From Anaerolineae bacterium (GTDB lineage Bacteria > Chloroflexota > Anaerolineae > S016-19), in NCBI GenBank assembly GCA_027016315.1, contig JALWAP010000026.1, positions 1-45,035 of the forward strand: a stretch of 45,035 nt of DNA, written 5' to 3'. Each line of letters opens with the position of its first letter. Positions within the stretch are counted from its first letter, which is position 1. Below are positions 36,503 through 45,035 of the stretch, piece by piece. The notes under the pieces were generated by a model. The model saw only the letters and a program-made list of their open reading frames with translations. It was not told the origin of the DNA and searched no databases. The position numbers were made by a program, and so were the translations under genes.

Positions 36503-37777
36503 GTGAAACTCAAGATGGACAAACTCGTCAAACATCTGCTCAGCATCCATCCCATGGCATGGCTGATAGGCGCTCTGGCGACTGCGCTCGTCGAGTGGTC
36601 TGTCGGGTCGGTGATAGCCTATAGCATCGGGTTGTCCAACGGAGTCCCTCCGGTGTTTGGGCTTTCTCTGATCTTCGGGAAACCGGCGCAAATACCCAGC
36701 GTAATCGTGTACGTCGTCGTAGTCTACTTGATTCCGATGTACGTTGTGGCAAGGCTGCTCTCCGGTGTGGCCGACAAGGTCATGTCCCGCCTGCCGCAAC
36801 TGGCCTCCATCATCGCATACCTTGTCGTGCTTTACGCTGTGATCGAGATATGGGGCTCGTTGGATGACTACAGGCTGATGGTCCTGAAGCTCATTGGCAT
36901 CGGCATCATCCTGACGGTCAGCCTCAACCTTGTGAATGGGTGGATGGGCGAATTCTCGGTTGCGCACGCTGGATTCATGGCAATCGGGGCGTACATCTCT
37001 TCCATCGTGATGGTGTGGGGGTTCGTGAACGACGACGTCTTCGGACCTGCGGTACTCCCGACATCATGGGCGCCGTATGCGTTTCCGTTTGCCTTGATAA
37101 TCGGCGGGATAGCGGCCGCGATCGGGGCTCTCGTGGTGGCGATACCGTCATTCCGAACCCGCGGTGACTACCTGGGCATCATCACGCTGGCGTTCGTGTT
37201 CATCGTTCAGGGTGTCATCAACAACCTGAACTTCATCGGCGGCGCGAGGGGATTCATGCACATGCCTCCGCTCTCGAGCCTGACGTGGGTCTTTATCTGG
37301 ACGCTGCTGGCGCTGTTCACCATCCAGCGGTACGTCAGCTCGACCCTGGGCAAGGCCACCAGCGCCGTCAGGGACAACGAATCGGCAGCCGAGGTGATGA
37401 CCGTCGACACCAGGAAAGTGAAAATGGTCGCGTTCCTGACCAATGCTTTCTGGGCCGGGATTGCCGGTGGTCTCTACGCTCACATGATGGGCTACATCAA
37501 CCCCGGCAACTTCGGCATCGTCATGTCGGTGGAAGTGCTCGCGATGCTCTACCTCGGCGGGCTGAACTCCATAACCGGCTCGGTGGTCGGAGCCGTGTTC
37601 TACCGATTGCTTTCGGAGATACTCCGGCCTCTGGGGTTGTACAAATGGGTGCTCATCCCGGTGTTGCTCATCCTGATCATGATCTACCGCCCGTTTGGCC
37701 TGCTTGGGTTCCAGGAAGTCAAGCTTCCTACCTTTGGACGCAAGAAGGAGGTGGCCCATGCCGCTGATACAGATTAA
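36503..37777 (+). CDS. livM: LivM-like permease, operon 2
   Basis: GIGIILTVSLNLVNGWMGEFSVAHAGFMAIGAYISS, TRGDYLGIITLAFVFIVQGVINNL, GKATSAVRDNESAAEVMTVD. Confidence 0.92.
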   Translation: MKLKMDKLVKHLLSIHPMAWLIGALATALVEWSVGSVIAYSIGLSNGVPPVFGLSLIFGKPAQIPSVIVYVVVVYLIPMYVVARLLSGVADKVMSRLPQLASIIAYLVVLYAVIEIWGSLDDYRLMVLKLIGIGIILTVSLNLVNGWMGEFSVAHAGFMAIGAYISSIVMVWGFVNDDVFGPAVLPTSWAPYAFPFALIIGGIAAAIGALVVAIPSFRTRGDYLGIITLAFVFIVQGVINNLNFIGGARGFMHMPPLSSLTWVFIWTLLALFTIQRYVSSTLGKATSAVRDNESAAEVMTVDTRKVKMVAFLTNAFWAGIAGGLYAHMMGYINPGNFGIVMSVEVLAMLYLGGLNSITGSVVGAVFYRLLSEILRPLGLYKWVLIPVLLILIMIYRPFGLLGFQEVKLPTFGRKKEVAHAADTD

Positions 37778-38525
37778 CCATCTCACTCACTTCTTCGGTG
37801 GCTTGAGAGCAGTCCACGACTTCAACACTACGATCGAGGTGGGGGAACTGAAAGGGCTCATCGGGCCGAACGGCGCCGGGAAGACCACCATCTTCAACCT
37901 CGTGACCGGGGTCTACAAGCCCACTGAAGGGGAAATCATTTTCGACGGAAAGAACATCGTCGGGAAGCGCCCAAACGTCATAAGCACCATGGGCATAGCC
38001 AGGACTTTCCAGAACCTGCGCCTGTGGACGAACATGACGGTGATGGACAATGTGAAGATAGCGGCGTATTCCCGGATCAAATACGGCCTCTTCGGGGCGT
38101 TTCTGGGCGGAAATAGCAGGTACGAAGAGGAGAGGATGCTGGATCAGGAAGCCGAAAAGCTTTTGAAGATGCTCGATATCGAGAAATTCAAGGACTTCAA
38201 GGTTTCCAACCTTCCCTACGGCATCCAGCGTAGGGTGGAGATCGCAAGGGCGCTGATGGTGAGGCCAAAGCTCCTCTTGCTGGACGAACCGGCTGCGGGT
38301 ATGAGCCCGGCGGAGATGCTGGAGATCATGGACGTCATCCGGATGATCCAGACCGAGCTGAACCTCGCCATCTGGCTCATCGAGCACCGGATGAAGATGG
38401 TGATGGAGCTATGTCAGCATATCCAGGTGTTGAACTTCGGCGAGGTGATAGCCGAAGGCCCGCCTGAGGCGATAAAGAACAACCCTGTCGTGATAAAAGC
38501 CTATCTTGGAACGGTGGTGAGCTGA
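37758..38525 (+). CDS. livG: LivG-like ATP-binding protein, operon 2
   Basis: LIGPNGAGKTTIFNLVTGVYKPTEG, LPYGIQRRVEIARALMVRPKLLLLDEPAAGMSP. Start placed at ATG 37758 (overlaps livM). Confidence 0.95.
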   Translation: MPLIQINHLTHFFGGLRAVHDFNTTIEVGELKGLIGPNGAGKTTIFNLVTGVYKPTEGEIIFDGKNIVGKRPNVISTMGIARTFQNLRLWTNMTVMDNVKIAAYSRIKYGLFGAFLGGNSRYEEERMLDQEAEKLLKMLDIEKFKDFKVSNLPYGIQRRVEIARALMVRPKLLLLDEPAAGMSPAEMLEIMDVIRMIQTELNLAIWLIEHRMKMVMELCQHIQVLNFGEVIAEGPPEAIKNNPVVIKAYLGTVVS

Positions 38526-38526
38526 T

Positions 38527-39240
38527 ATGTTACTCAAAGTCGAAAACCTCCAGGTTTCTTATGGCGCCATCAAAGCTGTGCAGGGGATCAGCTTTGAAGT
38601 GGATGAAGGGGAAATCGTCTGCATCATCGGAGCGAATGGCGCGGGGAAGACTTCCACGCTCCGTGCTATCTCTCGGCTGGTGCCGGTTGGCCCCGATACG
38701 AAGATGACGTTCGACGGCAAGAACCTGCTCAATTATCCCGCCCACAAGGTCGTCAGGCAGCTCGGAATCGGGCATGTGCCGGAAGGCCGCAGGCTCTTCG
38801 GTAACCTGACAGTCATGGAGAACTTGATCCTTGCCACTTACGGCCGCAAGGACAAGGAGAACATCCAGAAGGACTTCGAGCTGGTGTTCGACATCTTCCC
38901 CCGGCTTGCAGAGCGCAAGAATCAGAAAGCTGGCACCTTGAGCGGGGGGGAGCAGCAGATGCTGGCCGTCGGGCGGGCGCTGGTGAGCGCCAGGCGGATG
39001 ATGCTGCTGGACGAGCCTTCCATGGGATTGGCTCCGCTTTTGATGCAGGAGATGTTCGAATCGCTGAAGAAGATCAACCAGGAAGGCACCACCATTCTCC
39101 TGGTGGAGCAGAACGCCAACATGGCGCTTCAGTTTGCCCAGCGAGGGTATGTGCTCGAATCCGGGAAGCTGGTTCTCGAAGGCCCCACCAGCGAACTGAT
39201 GGCCAATCCGAAGGTCAAGGAAGCGTACTTGGGAGGCTGA
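38527..39240 (+). CDS. livF: LivF-like ATP-binding protein, operon 2
   Basis: IIGANGAGKTSTLRAISRLV, VPEGRRLFGNLTVMENLILATYGR, LSGGEQQMLAVGRALVSARRMMLLDEPSMGLAP. Confidence 0.95.
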   Translation: MLLKVENLQVSYGAIKAVQGISFEVDEGEIVCIIGANGAGKTSTLRAISRLVPVGPDTKMTFDGKNLLNYPAHKVVRQLGIGHVPEGRRLFGNLTVMENLILATYGRKDKENIQKDFELVFDIFPRLAERKNQKAGTLSGGEQQMLAVGRALVSARRMMLLDEPSMGLAPLLMQEMFESLKKINQEGTTILLVEQNANMALQFAQRGYVLESGKLVLEGPTSELMANPKVKEAYLGG

Positions 39241-39241
39241 T

Positions 39242-40045
39242 TTGCGCCGTCGTTGGTGGTTGGCGCTGGCGGCGATCGCGCTTTCCGTTTTCGCTGTCGC
39301 TTTCATGCTCTCCGTGGAGCGTGGGCGCGAGGAAGCCCCGAAAGGCATGGTTCGAGTGCCTGCAGGGGCTTTTCTCATGGGCAGCGATGGCGGGCGTGCC
39401 GACGAAAAGCCGCCTCATCTGGTGAGCCTTCCCGCCTTCTACATCGACGAATACGAAGTCACCGTCGCACAATACGTTGAGTTCCTGAACCGACTCGGGA
39501 GGCTCTACGGGTGCGATGGTCACAAATGCGCCGACGTGAAATCGGAGAATCCGCAAAGCCACATCCTTGCCGTGGGGAACGGATTCGCTGCGGAGAAAGG
39601 GTTCGAAAACCATCCGGTTACGTGGGTTAGCTGGTATGGGGCCGATGCATACTGCCGGTTCGTGCACAAGCGACTTCCCACGGAGGCGGAGTGGGAGAAA
39701 GCGGCGCGGGGCACGGATGGACGTCGCTATCCGTGGGGAGATAAGTTCGATCCGGAGAAGGCAAACGCCGGAGGCGTGCTCTCCGGGACCACACCCGTCG
39801 GCAGCTATCCCGACGGCAGAAGCCCGTACGGAGCGTTCGACATGGCAGGAAACGTGTGGGAATGGGTTGCCGACTGGTATCACCCGTATCCGGGTAGCGG
39901 GTACACTTCTCCGTTCTTTGGGAAGTACAAAGTCGTGCGCGGAGGCTCGTGGAACCATCCTTACGTCGACGCGAGAACCACCAGCCGTGATTTCGCTTTT
40001 CCGGCGCGTCGCATCCGCGTGGTCGGGTTCAGGTGTGCAAAGTAA
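39242..40045 (+). CDS. SUMF1/FGE-sulfatase-domain protein, N-terminal TM or signal sequence
   Basis: GMVRVPAGAFLMGSDGG, FYIDEYEVTVAQYVEFLN, RLPTEAEWEKAARGTDGRRYPWGD, GAFDMAGNVWEWVADWY, VVRGGSW, VGFRCAK. TTG start after GGGAGG RBS. Confidence 0.88.
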   Translation: MRRRWWLALAAIALSVFAVAFMLSVERGREEAPKGMVRVPAGAFLMGSDGGRADEKPPHLVSLPAFYIDEYEVTVAQYVEFLNRLGRLYGCDGHKCADVKSENPQSHILAVGNGFAAEKGFENHPVTWVSWYGADAYCRFVHKRLPTEAEWEKAARGTDGRRYPWGDKFDPEKANAGGVLSGTTPVGSYPDGRSPYGAFDMAGNVWEWVADWYHPYPGSGYTSPFFGKYKVVRGGSWNHPYVDARTTSRDFAFPARRIRVVGFRCAK

Positions 40046-40137
40046 CCGGCTTCGGTTTGGATGGAGGTGGTATAATCTGCTGGGTTTATGGTGTTTTCTG
40101 GTGTGATGGGACGGATCTGGAGGTGAGAAAGCCGTAG

Positions 40138-41439
40138 ATGCAGCGAGACGGGAATTGGGAGGAAGAGGAGAAAGCTGTACTGGTCGGAGTGGAGCTTCCG
40201 CGGGAGAGGAGCATCTTTGGCGTGGAGGAATCCCTGGACGAACTGGCTGCGCTGGCACGCACAGCCGGGATAAAAGTCGTTGGGCGCTTGAGTCAGCGCT
40301 TGGATAGACCCTACCCAGCCACCCTCATCGGCCCCGGAAAGATCGAGGAACTCAAAGACGAAATCGCCCTGTCCGGGGCTAATGTCGTCATCTTCGACGA
40401 AGAGCTTTCCCCAAGGCAGCAGCGGGAGCTGGAAGAACGGCTTGGGGAGCACGTGAAAGTCATCGACAGAACCACGTTGATTCTGGACATTTTCGCCAAA
40501 CACGCCCACACCAGAGAGGGCGTGCTCCAGGTGAGCCTCGCACAGTACCGCTATCGGCTTCCCCGGTTGACCCGTCAGTGGACGCATCTCAGCAGGCAGA
40601 CGGCCAGGACTGCTGCGGGCGTCGGGCTGCGCGGCCCCGGGGAGACGCAGCTCGAGGTAGACAGGCGGGCCATCCGAAAGCGAATCGCGCACCTGGAGAA
40701 GGAGCTTGAGGAGGTCAGGAAGCAGCGCAGCGTGCACCGTCAGCAGCGGCGTAGGGCTTCGCTCCCGGTTGTGGCGCTCGTGGGGTACACCAACGCCGGT
40801 AAGTCGACCTTGTTGAACGCCCTCGCGGACGCAGGCGTGCTGGTGGCCGACAAACTCTTCGCCACCCTGGACCCGGTAACGCGCCGGATATCCCTGCCCG
40901 GCGGGCGAGAAATCCTCGTCACCGACACCGTTTGGTTCATCCAGAAGCTCCCTCCGACGGTCGTGGCTGCGTTTCGGGCTACGCTTGAGGAAGTGCAGGA
41001 AGCGGACGTGCTCCTCCACGTTGTGGACATAACCCATCCGCACGTCCTGGCGCAGGCGAAAGCGGTCGGCGAAGTGCTGGAGGAACTGGGGGTTACGGAC
41101 AAGCCGATAGTGGTCGCTCTGAACAAAATCGATCTGCTGGACGATCCGGCAGAGGCTCGAAAGGTGGCAAAAGCGTTCCCGAACAGCGTGGCGATATCCG
41201 CAGCGAAAAAAATTGGGCTCGACGACTTACTGGAGCGGCTGAAAAGCACGCTCGAAGCCCAGATGGTGAAAGTGGAAGTGATGGTCCCTTACTCCGATGG
41301 AGAGCTGGTAAGCCTGTTCCACCAGAGAGGGGTCGTGGAAAAGGAGGAGCATACGGGAACGGGCACTGTCATAAAAGGACTGCTCCCTGTATGGTTGCTC
41401 CCGAAGTTCCGCGGTCTGATCCAATCCAAATCAGGGTAG
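40138..41439 (+). CDS. hflX: GTPase HflX
   Basis: VVGRLSQRLDRPYPATLIGPGKIEELK, GVGLRGPGETQLEVDRRAI, GYTNAGKSTLLNAL, NKIDLL. The G3 motif is atypical (DTVW). Confidence 0.95.
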   Translation: MQRDGNWEEEEKAVLVGVELPRERSIFGVEESLDELAALARTAGIKVVGRLSQRLDRPYPATLIGPGKIEELKDEIALSGANVVIFDEELSPRQQRELEERLGEHVKVIDRTTLILDIFAKHAHTREGVLQVSLAQYRYRLPRLTRQWTHLSRQTARTAAGVGLRGPGETQLEVDRRAIRKRIAHLEKELEEVRKQRSVHRQQRRRASLPVVALVGYTNAGKSTLLNALADAGVLVADKLFATLDPVTRRISLPGGREILVTDTVWFIQKLPPTVVAAFRATLEEVQEADVLLHVVDITHPHVLAQAKAVGEVLEELGVTDKPIVVALNKIDLLDDPAEARKVAKAFPNSVAISAAKKIGLDDLLERLKSTLEAQMVKVEVMVPYSDGELVSLFHQRGVVEKEEHTGTGTVIKGLLPVWLLPKFRGLIQSKSG

Positions 41440-41484
41440 GCGACGAACCCTGGCGACAGTCTTAGTGCACGAGGAGGTGTGCAA

Positions 41485-43056
41485 ATGAGAGAGTATGTGG
41501 TACACGAGGTCATCAGGCGGACGCTGATCACCGACCCCGAACAGGAAGTCGTTTCGGGCAAGACCAGGCTTACTTACGCCCAACTCTACGGGCGGGTTCT
41601 GCGGCTTGCCAACAGCCTCAAAGAGATCGGCATCGGCAAAGGGACGGTGGTCGGCGTGCTGGACGTGAACACCAACAGGTTCTTCGAACTTCACTATGCC
41701 CTTTCGATGCTCGGTGCAGTGCTCCACACCATCAATTTCCGCCTTCCGCCGGAGCATTTGGTCTACAGCATGATCCACGCAGGGGACGAATGGATTTTCG
41801 TCTCCGATACCTTCGTGAAGGCTGCTGCGCCCCTGACGGGCAAGTTTCCCAACTGGGTCATCATGAGCGACGATCCAAACTACCCGCTGCCGGAGGACGC
41901 CAAGCGGGCGTACCGGTACGAGGAACTGGTCGGTGGCGGGAAGGAGCAGGAACTGCCGGAGGCGGACGACATCCATGACACGGACATCTTCTCGATTTTC
42001 TACACCACCGGAACCACTGGCAAGCCGAAGGGCATCCGGTACACGCACCGGAGCATCCTGCTGGGTGCGCTGCAACTGTTCCACCATCTGGCACTGCACT
42101 CGTCCGGAGCCCACGCAGGTGCGGAGGACGTGATCATGCCGCTGATTCCGTTCTTCCACATCCACGCGTGGGGCGTGGCGTTCTTCCCGGCCTACGTGGG
42201 CGCCAAGCTGGTGCTCCCCGGCGCCGCTGACCCGGCAACCCAGGTGAAGCTCATCGAGAAGGAGGGCGTGACGTGGATGAACATGGTGCCGACCCAGCTT
42301 CACATGCTGTTGGAGCAGCCTGGATTCGGCAGCGTGAAAGTCCTGACCGGCGGTAGTCCGCTCACGTCCGGGCTCGCGAAGGCAGCAGCGGCACGTGGCG
42401 TGAAATTCAGCCTCATCTACGGCGGCTCCGACCAACTCGGCACCGCGATTTCGGTGGTGCCTCGTGGCGTCGATCCCGAAAGCGAGGAGGCACTGGAGTG
42501 GCTAAGGGCCGGAATGAAGCTCCTACCGATGGTCGAAGTATCTGTCCGGGACGAGGCGGGAAACGAAGTGCCCCACGACGGCAAGACTATCGGCTCCGTC
42601 TGGACGAAGAGCCCGTGGCTGCCGGAGGGTTACTACAAGGAGCCGGAACTCACTAAAGAGAGCTACGTCGACGGCTGGTTCAGAACCGGCGACCTGGGAT
42701 TCTTCTACCCCAACGGCATGCTCTACGTAGCCGGTCGGCAGGGATACGCGGTCAAGAGCGGCGGCGAGTGGATTCCCACGGGGATGCTGGAAGCCGTCCT
42801 CTCCGAGCATCCGGCGGTGGCGCTGGTGGCCGTCATCCCGATGCCGGACGAGCGGTGGGGGCAGCGGCCCATGGCGGTCATCAAGCCGAAGGGCGAGGTG
42901 ACGGAGGACGAACTGCGCCAGTTCATGATGGGCAAAGTCTCCGAGGGGAAGATCGCCAAGTTCTGGATTCCGGACAGGTTCGTCTTTGTGGAGGATATCC
43001 CGCTAACGAGCGCCGGGAAGCTGAACAAAGCGGCGCTGCAAAAACAAATCTCGTGA
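41485..43056 (+). CDS. AMP-binding acyl-CoA ligase (long-chain fatty-acid-CoA ligase-like)
   Basis: SIFYTTGTTGKPKGIRYTHRS, GWFRTGDLGFFYPNGMLYVAGRQGYAVKSGGEWIPTGMLE, TSAGKLNKAALQKQ. Confidence 0.93.
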   Translation: MREYVVHEVIRRTLITDPEQEVVSGKTRLTYAQLYGRVLRLANSLKEIGIGKGTVVGVLDVNTNRFFELHYALSMLGAVLHTINFRLPPEHLVYSMIHAGDEWIFVSDTFVKAAAPLTGKFPNWVIMSDDPNYPLPEDAKRAYRYEELVGGGKEQELPEADDIHDTDIFSIFYTTGTTGKPKGIRYTHRSILLGALQLFHHLALHSSGAHAGAEDVIMPLIPFFHIHAWGVAFFPAYVGAKLVLPGAADPATQVKLIEKEGVTWMNMVPTQLHMLLEQPGFGSVKVLTGGSPLTSGLAKAAAARGVKFSLIYGGSDQLGTAISVVPRGVDPESEEALEWLRAGMKLLPMVEVSVRDEAGNEVPHDGKTIGSVWTKSPWLPEGYYKEPELTKESYVDGWFRTGDLGFFYPNGMLYVAGRQGYAVKSGGEWIPTGMLEAVLSEHPAVALVAVIPMPDERWGQRPMAVIKPKGEVTEDELRQFMMGKVSEGKIAKFWIPDRFVFVEDIPLTSAGKLNKAALQKQIS

Positions 43057-43086
43057 ACCGCCATCGGTTCGCGAACGGAGGATAAG

Positions 43087-44352
43087 ATGTCTACCGAGGC
43101 GATGTTGACGGAAGAGCAGAAAGAACTCAGGGAGAAGGTGCAGGATTTCGTCAAATCGGTTCCGCGCCAGCTTCTGCTGGACATGGATGCGGACAAAGTG
43201 ACGTACCCGCGGGAGTTCCTGGAGGAAGCGGGGAAGCGTGGGCTGCTGGGACTTCGGTTCGACCCGAAATGGGGCGGTGGCGGAGTGCCATGGACTTCGG
43301 AACTGGTGGCGTTAGAGGAGGTCGGCGTGCTGGGGACGGCTCTGGCGTGCCTCTACTCGCTGGTCTCCATCGTTGGCGAGGCGATTCATGTTTTCGGCAC
43401 CGACGACCAGAAGGAGCGATACTTAAAACCGATGACCGCCGGAAAGCTCACCGTGGCCGAAGGGCTCACGGAGCCGCGGGGCGGATCGGACTTCTTCGCC
43501 GCCACCACCAGGGCCCGGCGGGAAGGCGACGTGTTCTACGTCAGCGGGCAGAAGCGGTTCGTCGTCGGGGCGGAAGGCGCAGACCTGTTCCTGATTTACG
43601 GCAAGGTCGAGGGGATCGACGATCCGAAGAAAGCGATGACCGCGTTCCTCATCGAACGCGGGCCCGGTGTAGAGGTGCACCACGTCTACGGGCTGATGGG
43701 CACCCGCGGCGGTGGGACGGGGCGGATCGTCTTCAAGAACGTGCCGGTGCCCATCGAGAACGTGCTGGGCGGCGAAGCCGGAATCGGCAACGGCACGGCT
43801 GTCTTCCACCAGATGATGATCCCGGAGCGGATGACTTCCGCTGGCGGTGCGGTGGGCATGGGCAGGGCGGCCATCGAGGTGGCGGCCCGCTACGCCGACC
43901 GCCGTTACGCTTTCGGCAGAAAGATTCGGCGGTTCGAGGGGGTGAGCTTCAAGATCGCCGATAGCCTCACGCTGCTGGATGCGGCCAGGGCGATGAACCA
44001 CGCCACGGGTGTAGCGGTGGACAGCGGCACGGTGCCCCCAGGCAAGGTGCGCAGGCTCGTCTCCGAGGCGAAGAAGTTCTCCACGGAAGCGGCGTGGACG
44101 GTGGTGAACCACGCCATGCAGATTCTGGGCGGCATCGGGTACACCAACGTCTTCCCCGTGGAGCGGATGCTCCGGGACGTGCGGCTGATCACCATCTGGA
44201 CCGGCACCAACGAGATCATGAACCTGGTGATCCAGCACGAGTTCTACAAGGAGTTCCTAAGCACCCCGCTCAAAGGCCGGGACATCGAGGGAGATGCTGT
44301 GGAAGCGGATGCAGTGGAGGAAAAAGAGTACAACGAGCCAGGGAGCAGGTAG
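43087..44352 (+). CDS. Acyl-CoA dehydrogenase
   Basis: [114 protein letters not shown]. Confidence 0.95.
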   Translation: MSTEAMLTEEQKELREKVQDFVKSVPRQLLLDMDADKVTYPREFLEEAGKRGLLGLRFDPKWGGGGVPWTSELVALEEVGVLGTALACLYSLVSIVGEAIHVFGTDDQKERYLKPMTAGKLTVAEGLTEPRGGSDFFAATTRARREGDVFYVSGQKRFVVGAEGADLFLIYGKVEGIDDPKKAMTAFLIERGPGVEVHHVYGLMGTRGGGTGRIVFKNVPVPIENVLGGEAGIGNGTAVFHQMMIPERMTSAGGAVGMGRAAIEVAARYADRRYAFGRKIRRFEGVSFKIADSLTLLDAARAMNHATGVAVDSGTVPPGKVRRLVSEAKKFSTEAAWTVVNHAMQILGGIGYTNVFPVERMLRDVRLITIWTGTNEIMNLVIQHEFYKEFLSTPLKGRDIEGDAVEADAVEEKEYNEPGSR

Positions 44353-45035
44353 AAACCTCGTACCCGGCGCGGGGCGAAGCTCCTGCACCGGGTACTCCCT
44401 TGTTGGTACTTTTGCCAGTTCCGAATGACCTGTATCGGACTGGACAATGAATGGCCGGGCTGTTCACATCTCCCAGGGCAACTACCTCCTCCTGGACAGC
44501 TACCACAGCGGCAGGTGTTATCACTGCAGTAAACACAGCTTGGTTGGCCGTTAAACTGTCCATTAGACCAACAACCGCTGGGGTTATTATTCCAATCACT
44601 ACATTGGTGGTGTCCTGAATTATCATCCCATCCGCCAGTGCAACCACCTCCACCTCCGCCGGGTGTTGGTGGTGGGGCGTTGTTGTAGCAGTCGTCATCC
44701 GCCCCCGTGCCCCAGACATGTTCGTGGGGACAGACACCAGTGTGGTCGCCGCCGGTGCAAGGTTCGGAGTAAGCCCCATTGCAGCAGGTCTTGTAAATCT
44801 GGGTGCCGATGGTGCAACCGCCCCGGCTGGCGTCGCAGATGCCCGGCCTCAGGCCGTGTTCGCTGTCGACACAGGAATCGGCCGTCGAGCAGACGCTTTG
44901 GTGCCAGCCGTATTCGTAGGAACATCTATACCCTTTTGGTTCTCCCACACACTCAGCGTTGTAGTAGAAAATCCAAGGGTTCTGGACACAGTCGTCGGCC
45001 GGTTTGGAAAGCCCAGCCCGGTTGCAGTAGTAATC
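44244..45035 (-). CDS. Cys-rich protein of unknown function, C-terminal portion (5' end beyond right edge)
   Basis: Frame open from the window edge ([38 protein letters not shown]...) to 44244; about 23 Cys in the first ~185 visible residues; [11 protein letters not shown] linker. The last ~35 codons are antisense to the acyl-CoA dehydrogenase, so the true 3' end is uncertain. Confidence 0.55.
   Translation of the reverse strand, partial: DYYCNRAGLSKPADDCVQNPWIFYYNAECVGEPKGYRCSYEYGWHQSVCSTADSCVDSEHGLRPGICDASRGGCTIGTQIYKTCCNGAYSEPCTGGDHTGVCPHEHVWGTGADDDCYNNAPPPTPGGGGGGCTGGWDDNSGHHQCSDWNNNPSGCWSNGQFNGQPSCVYCSDNTCRCGSCPGGGSCPGRCEQPGHSLSSPIQVIRNWQKYQQGSTRCRSFAPRRVRGFYLLPGSLYSFSSTASASTASPSMSRPLSGVLRNSL
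44360..44395. terminator. Stem-loop between convergent genes
   Basis: GTACCCGG...CCGGGTAC just 3' of the acyl-CoA dehydrogenase stop. Confidence 0.5.

Overview
Bacterial chromosomal window of about 45 kb, GC-rich and gene-dense, mostly + strand. The style suggests Chloroflexota, but that is inference only. Content in order: the 3' part of lipA; an isoprenoid cluster (type 2 IPP isomerase, polyprenyl synthetase, multi-TM protein); a membrane-anchored 5'-nucleotidase, a DUF167 protein and a small lipoprotein; tRNA-Pro(GGG) with promoter and terminator; a PdtaS/PdtaR-like HisKA_2 kinase plus ANTAR regulator; GT2 and GT39 glycosyltransferases; 3-hydroxyacyl-CoA dehydrogenase; a 2-oxoacid:ferredoxin oxidoreductase with fused beta-gamma subunit; M17 leucyl aminopeptidase, SAM methyltransferase and TIM-barrel epimerase on the minus strand; a large multidomain glycosidase-like surface protein and a paralogous lipoprotein; two complete branched-chain amino-acid-type (Liv) ABC operons flanking a solitary HerA-like ATPase; SUMF1-domain protein, HflX GTPase, acyl-CoA ligase and acyl-CoA dehydrogenase; and a Cys-rich ORF running off the right edge. 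Main points of interest: (1) a substrate-binding protein made of two near-identical tandem 408-aa domains with mosaic nucleotide identity, including a 371-bp identical block; (2) an HflX whose G3 motif reads DTVW instead of DTVG; (3) a chimeric surface protein with a GH18-like domain apparently lacking its catalytic Glu; (4) a dispersed ~172-bp hairpin-forming repeat (three copies), two of which sit inside what looks like another repeat; (5) perfect-consensus sigma70 promoters (TTGACA-N17-TATAAT) with long leaders before both Liv operons, each with a stem-loop right after the binding-protein gene. I found no CRISPR array, rRNA, prophage or transposase. I cannot claim a clear new defence or biosynthetic system.
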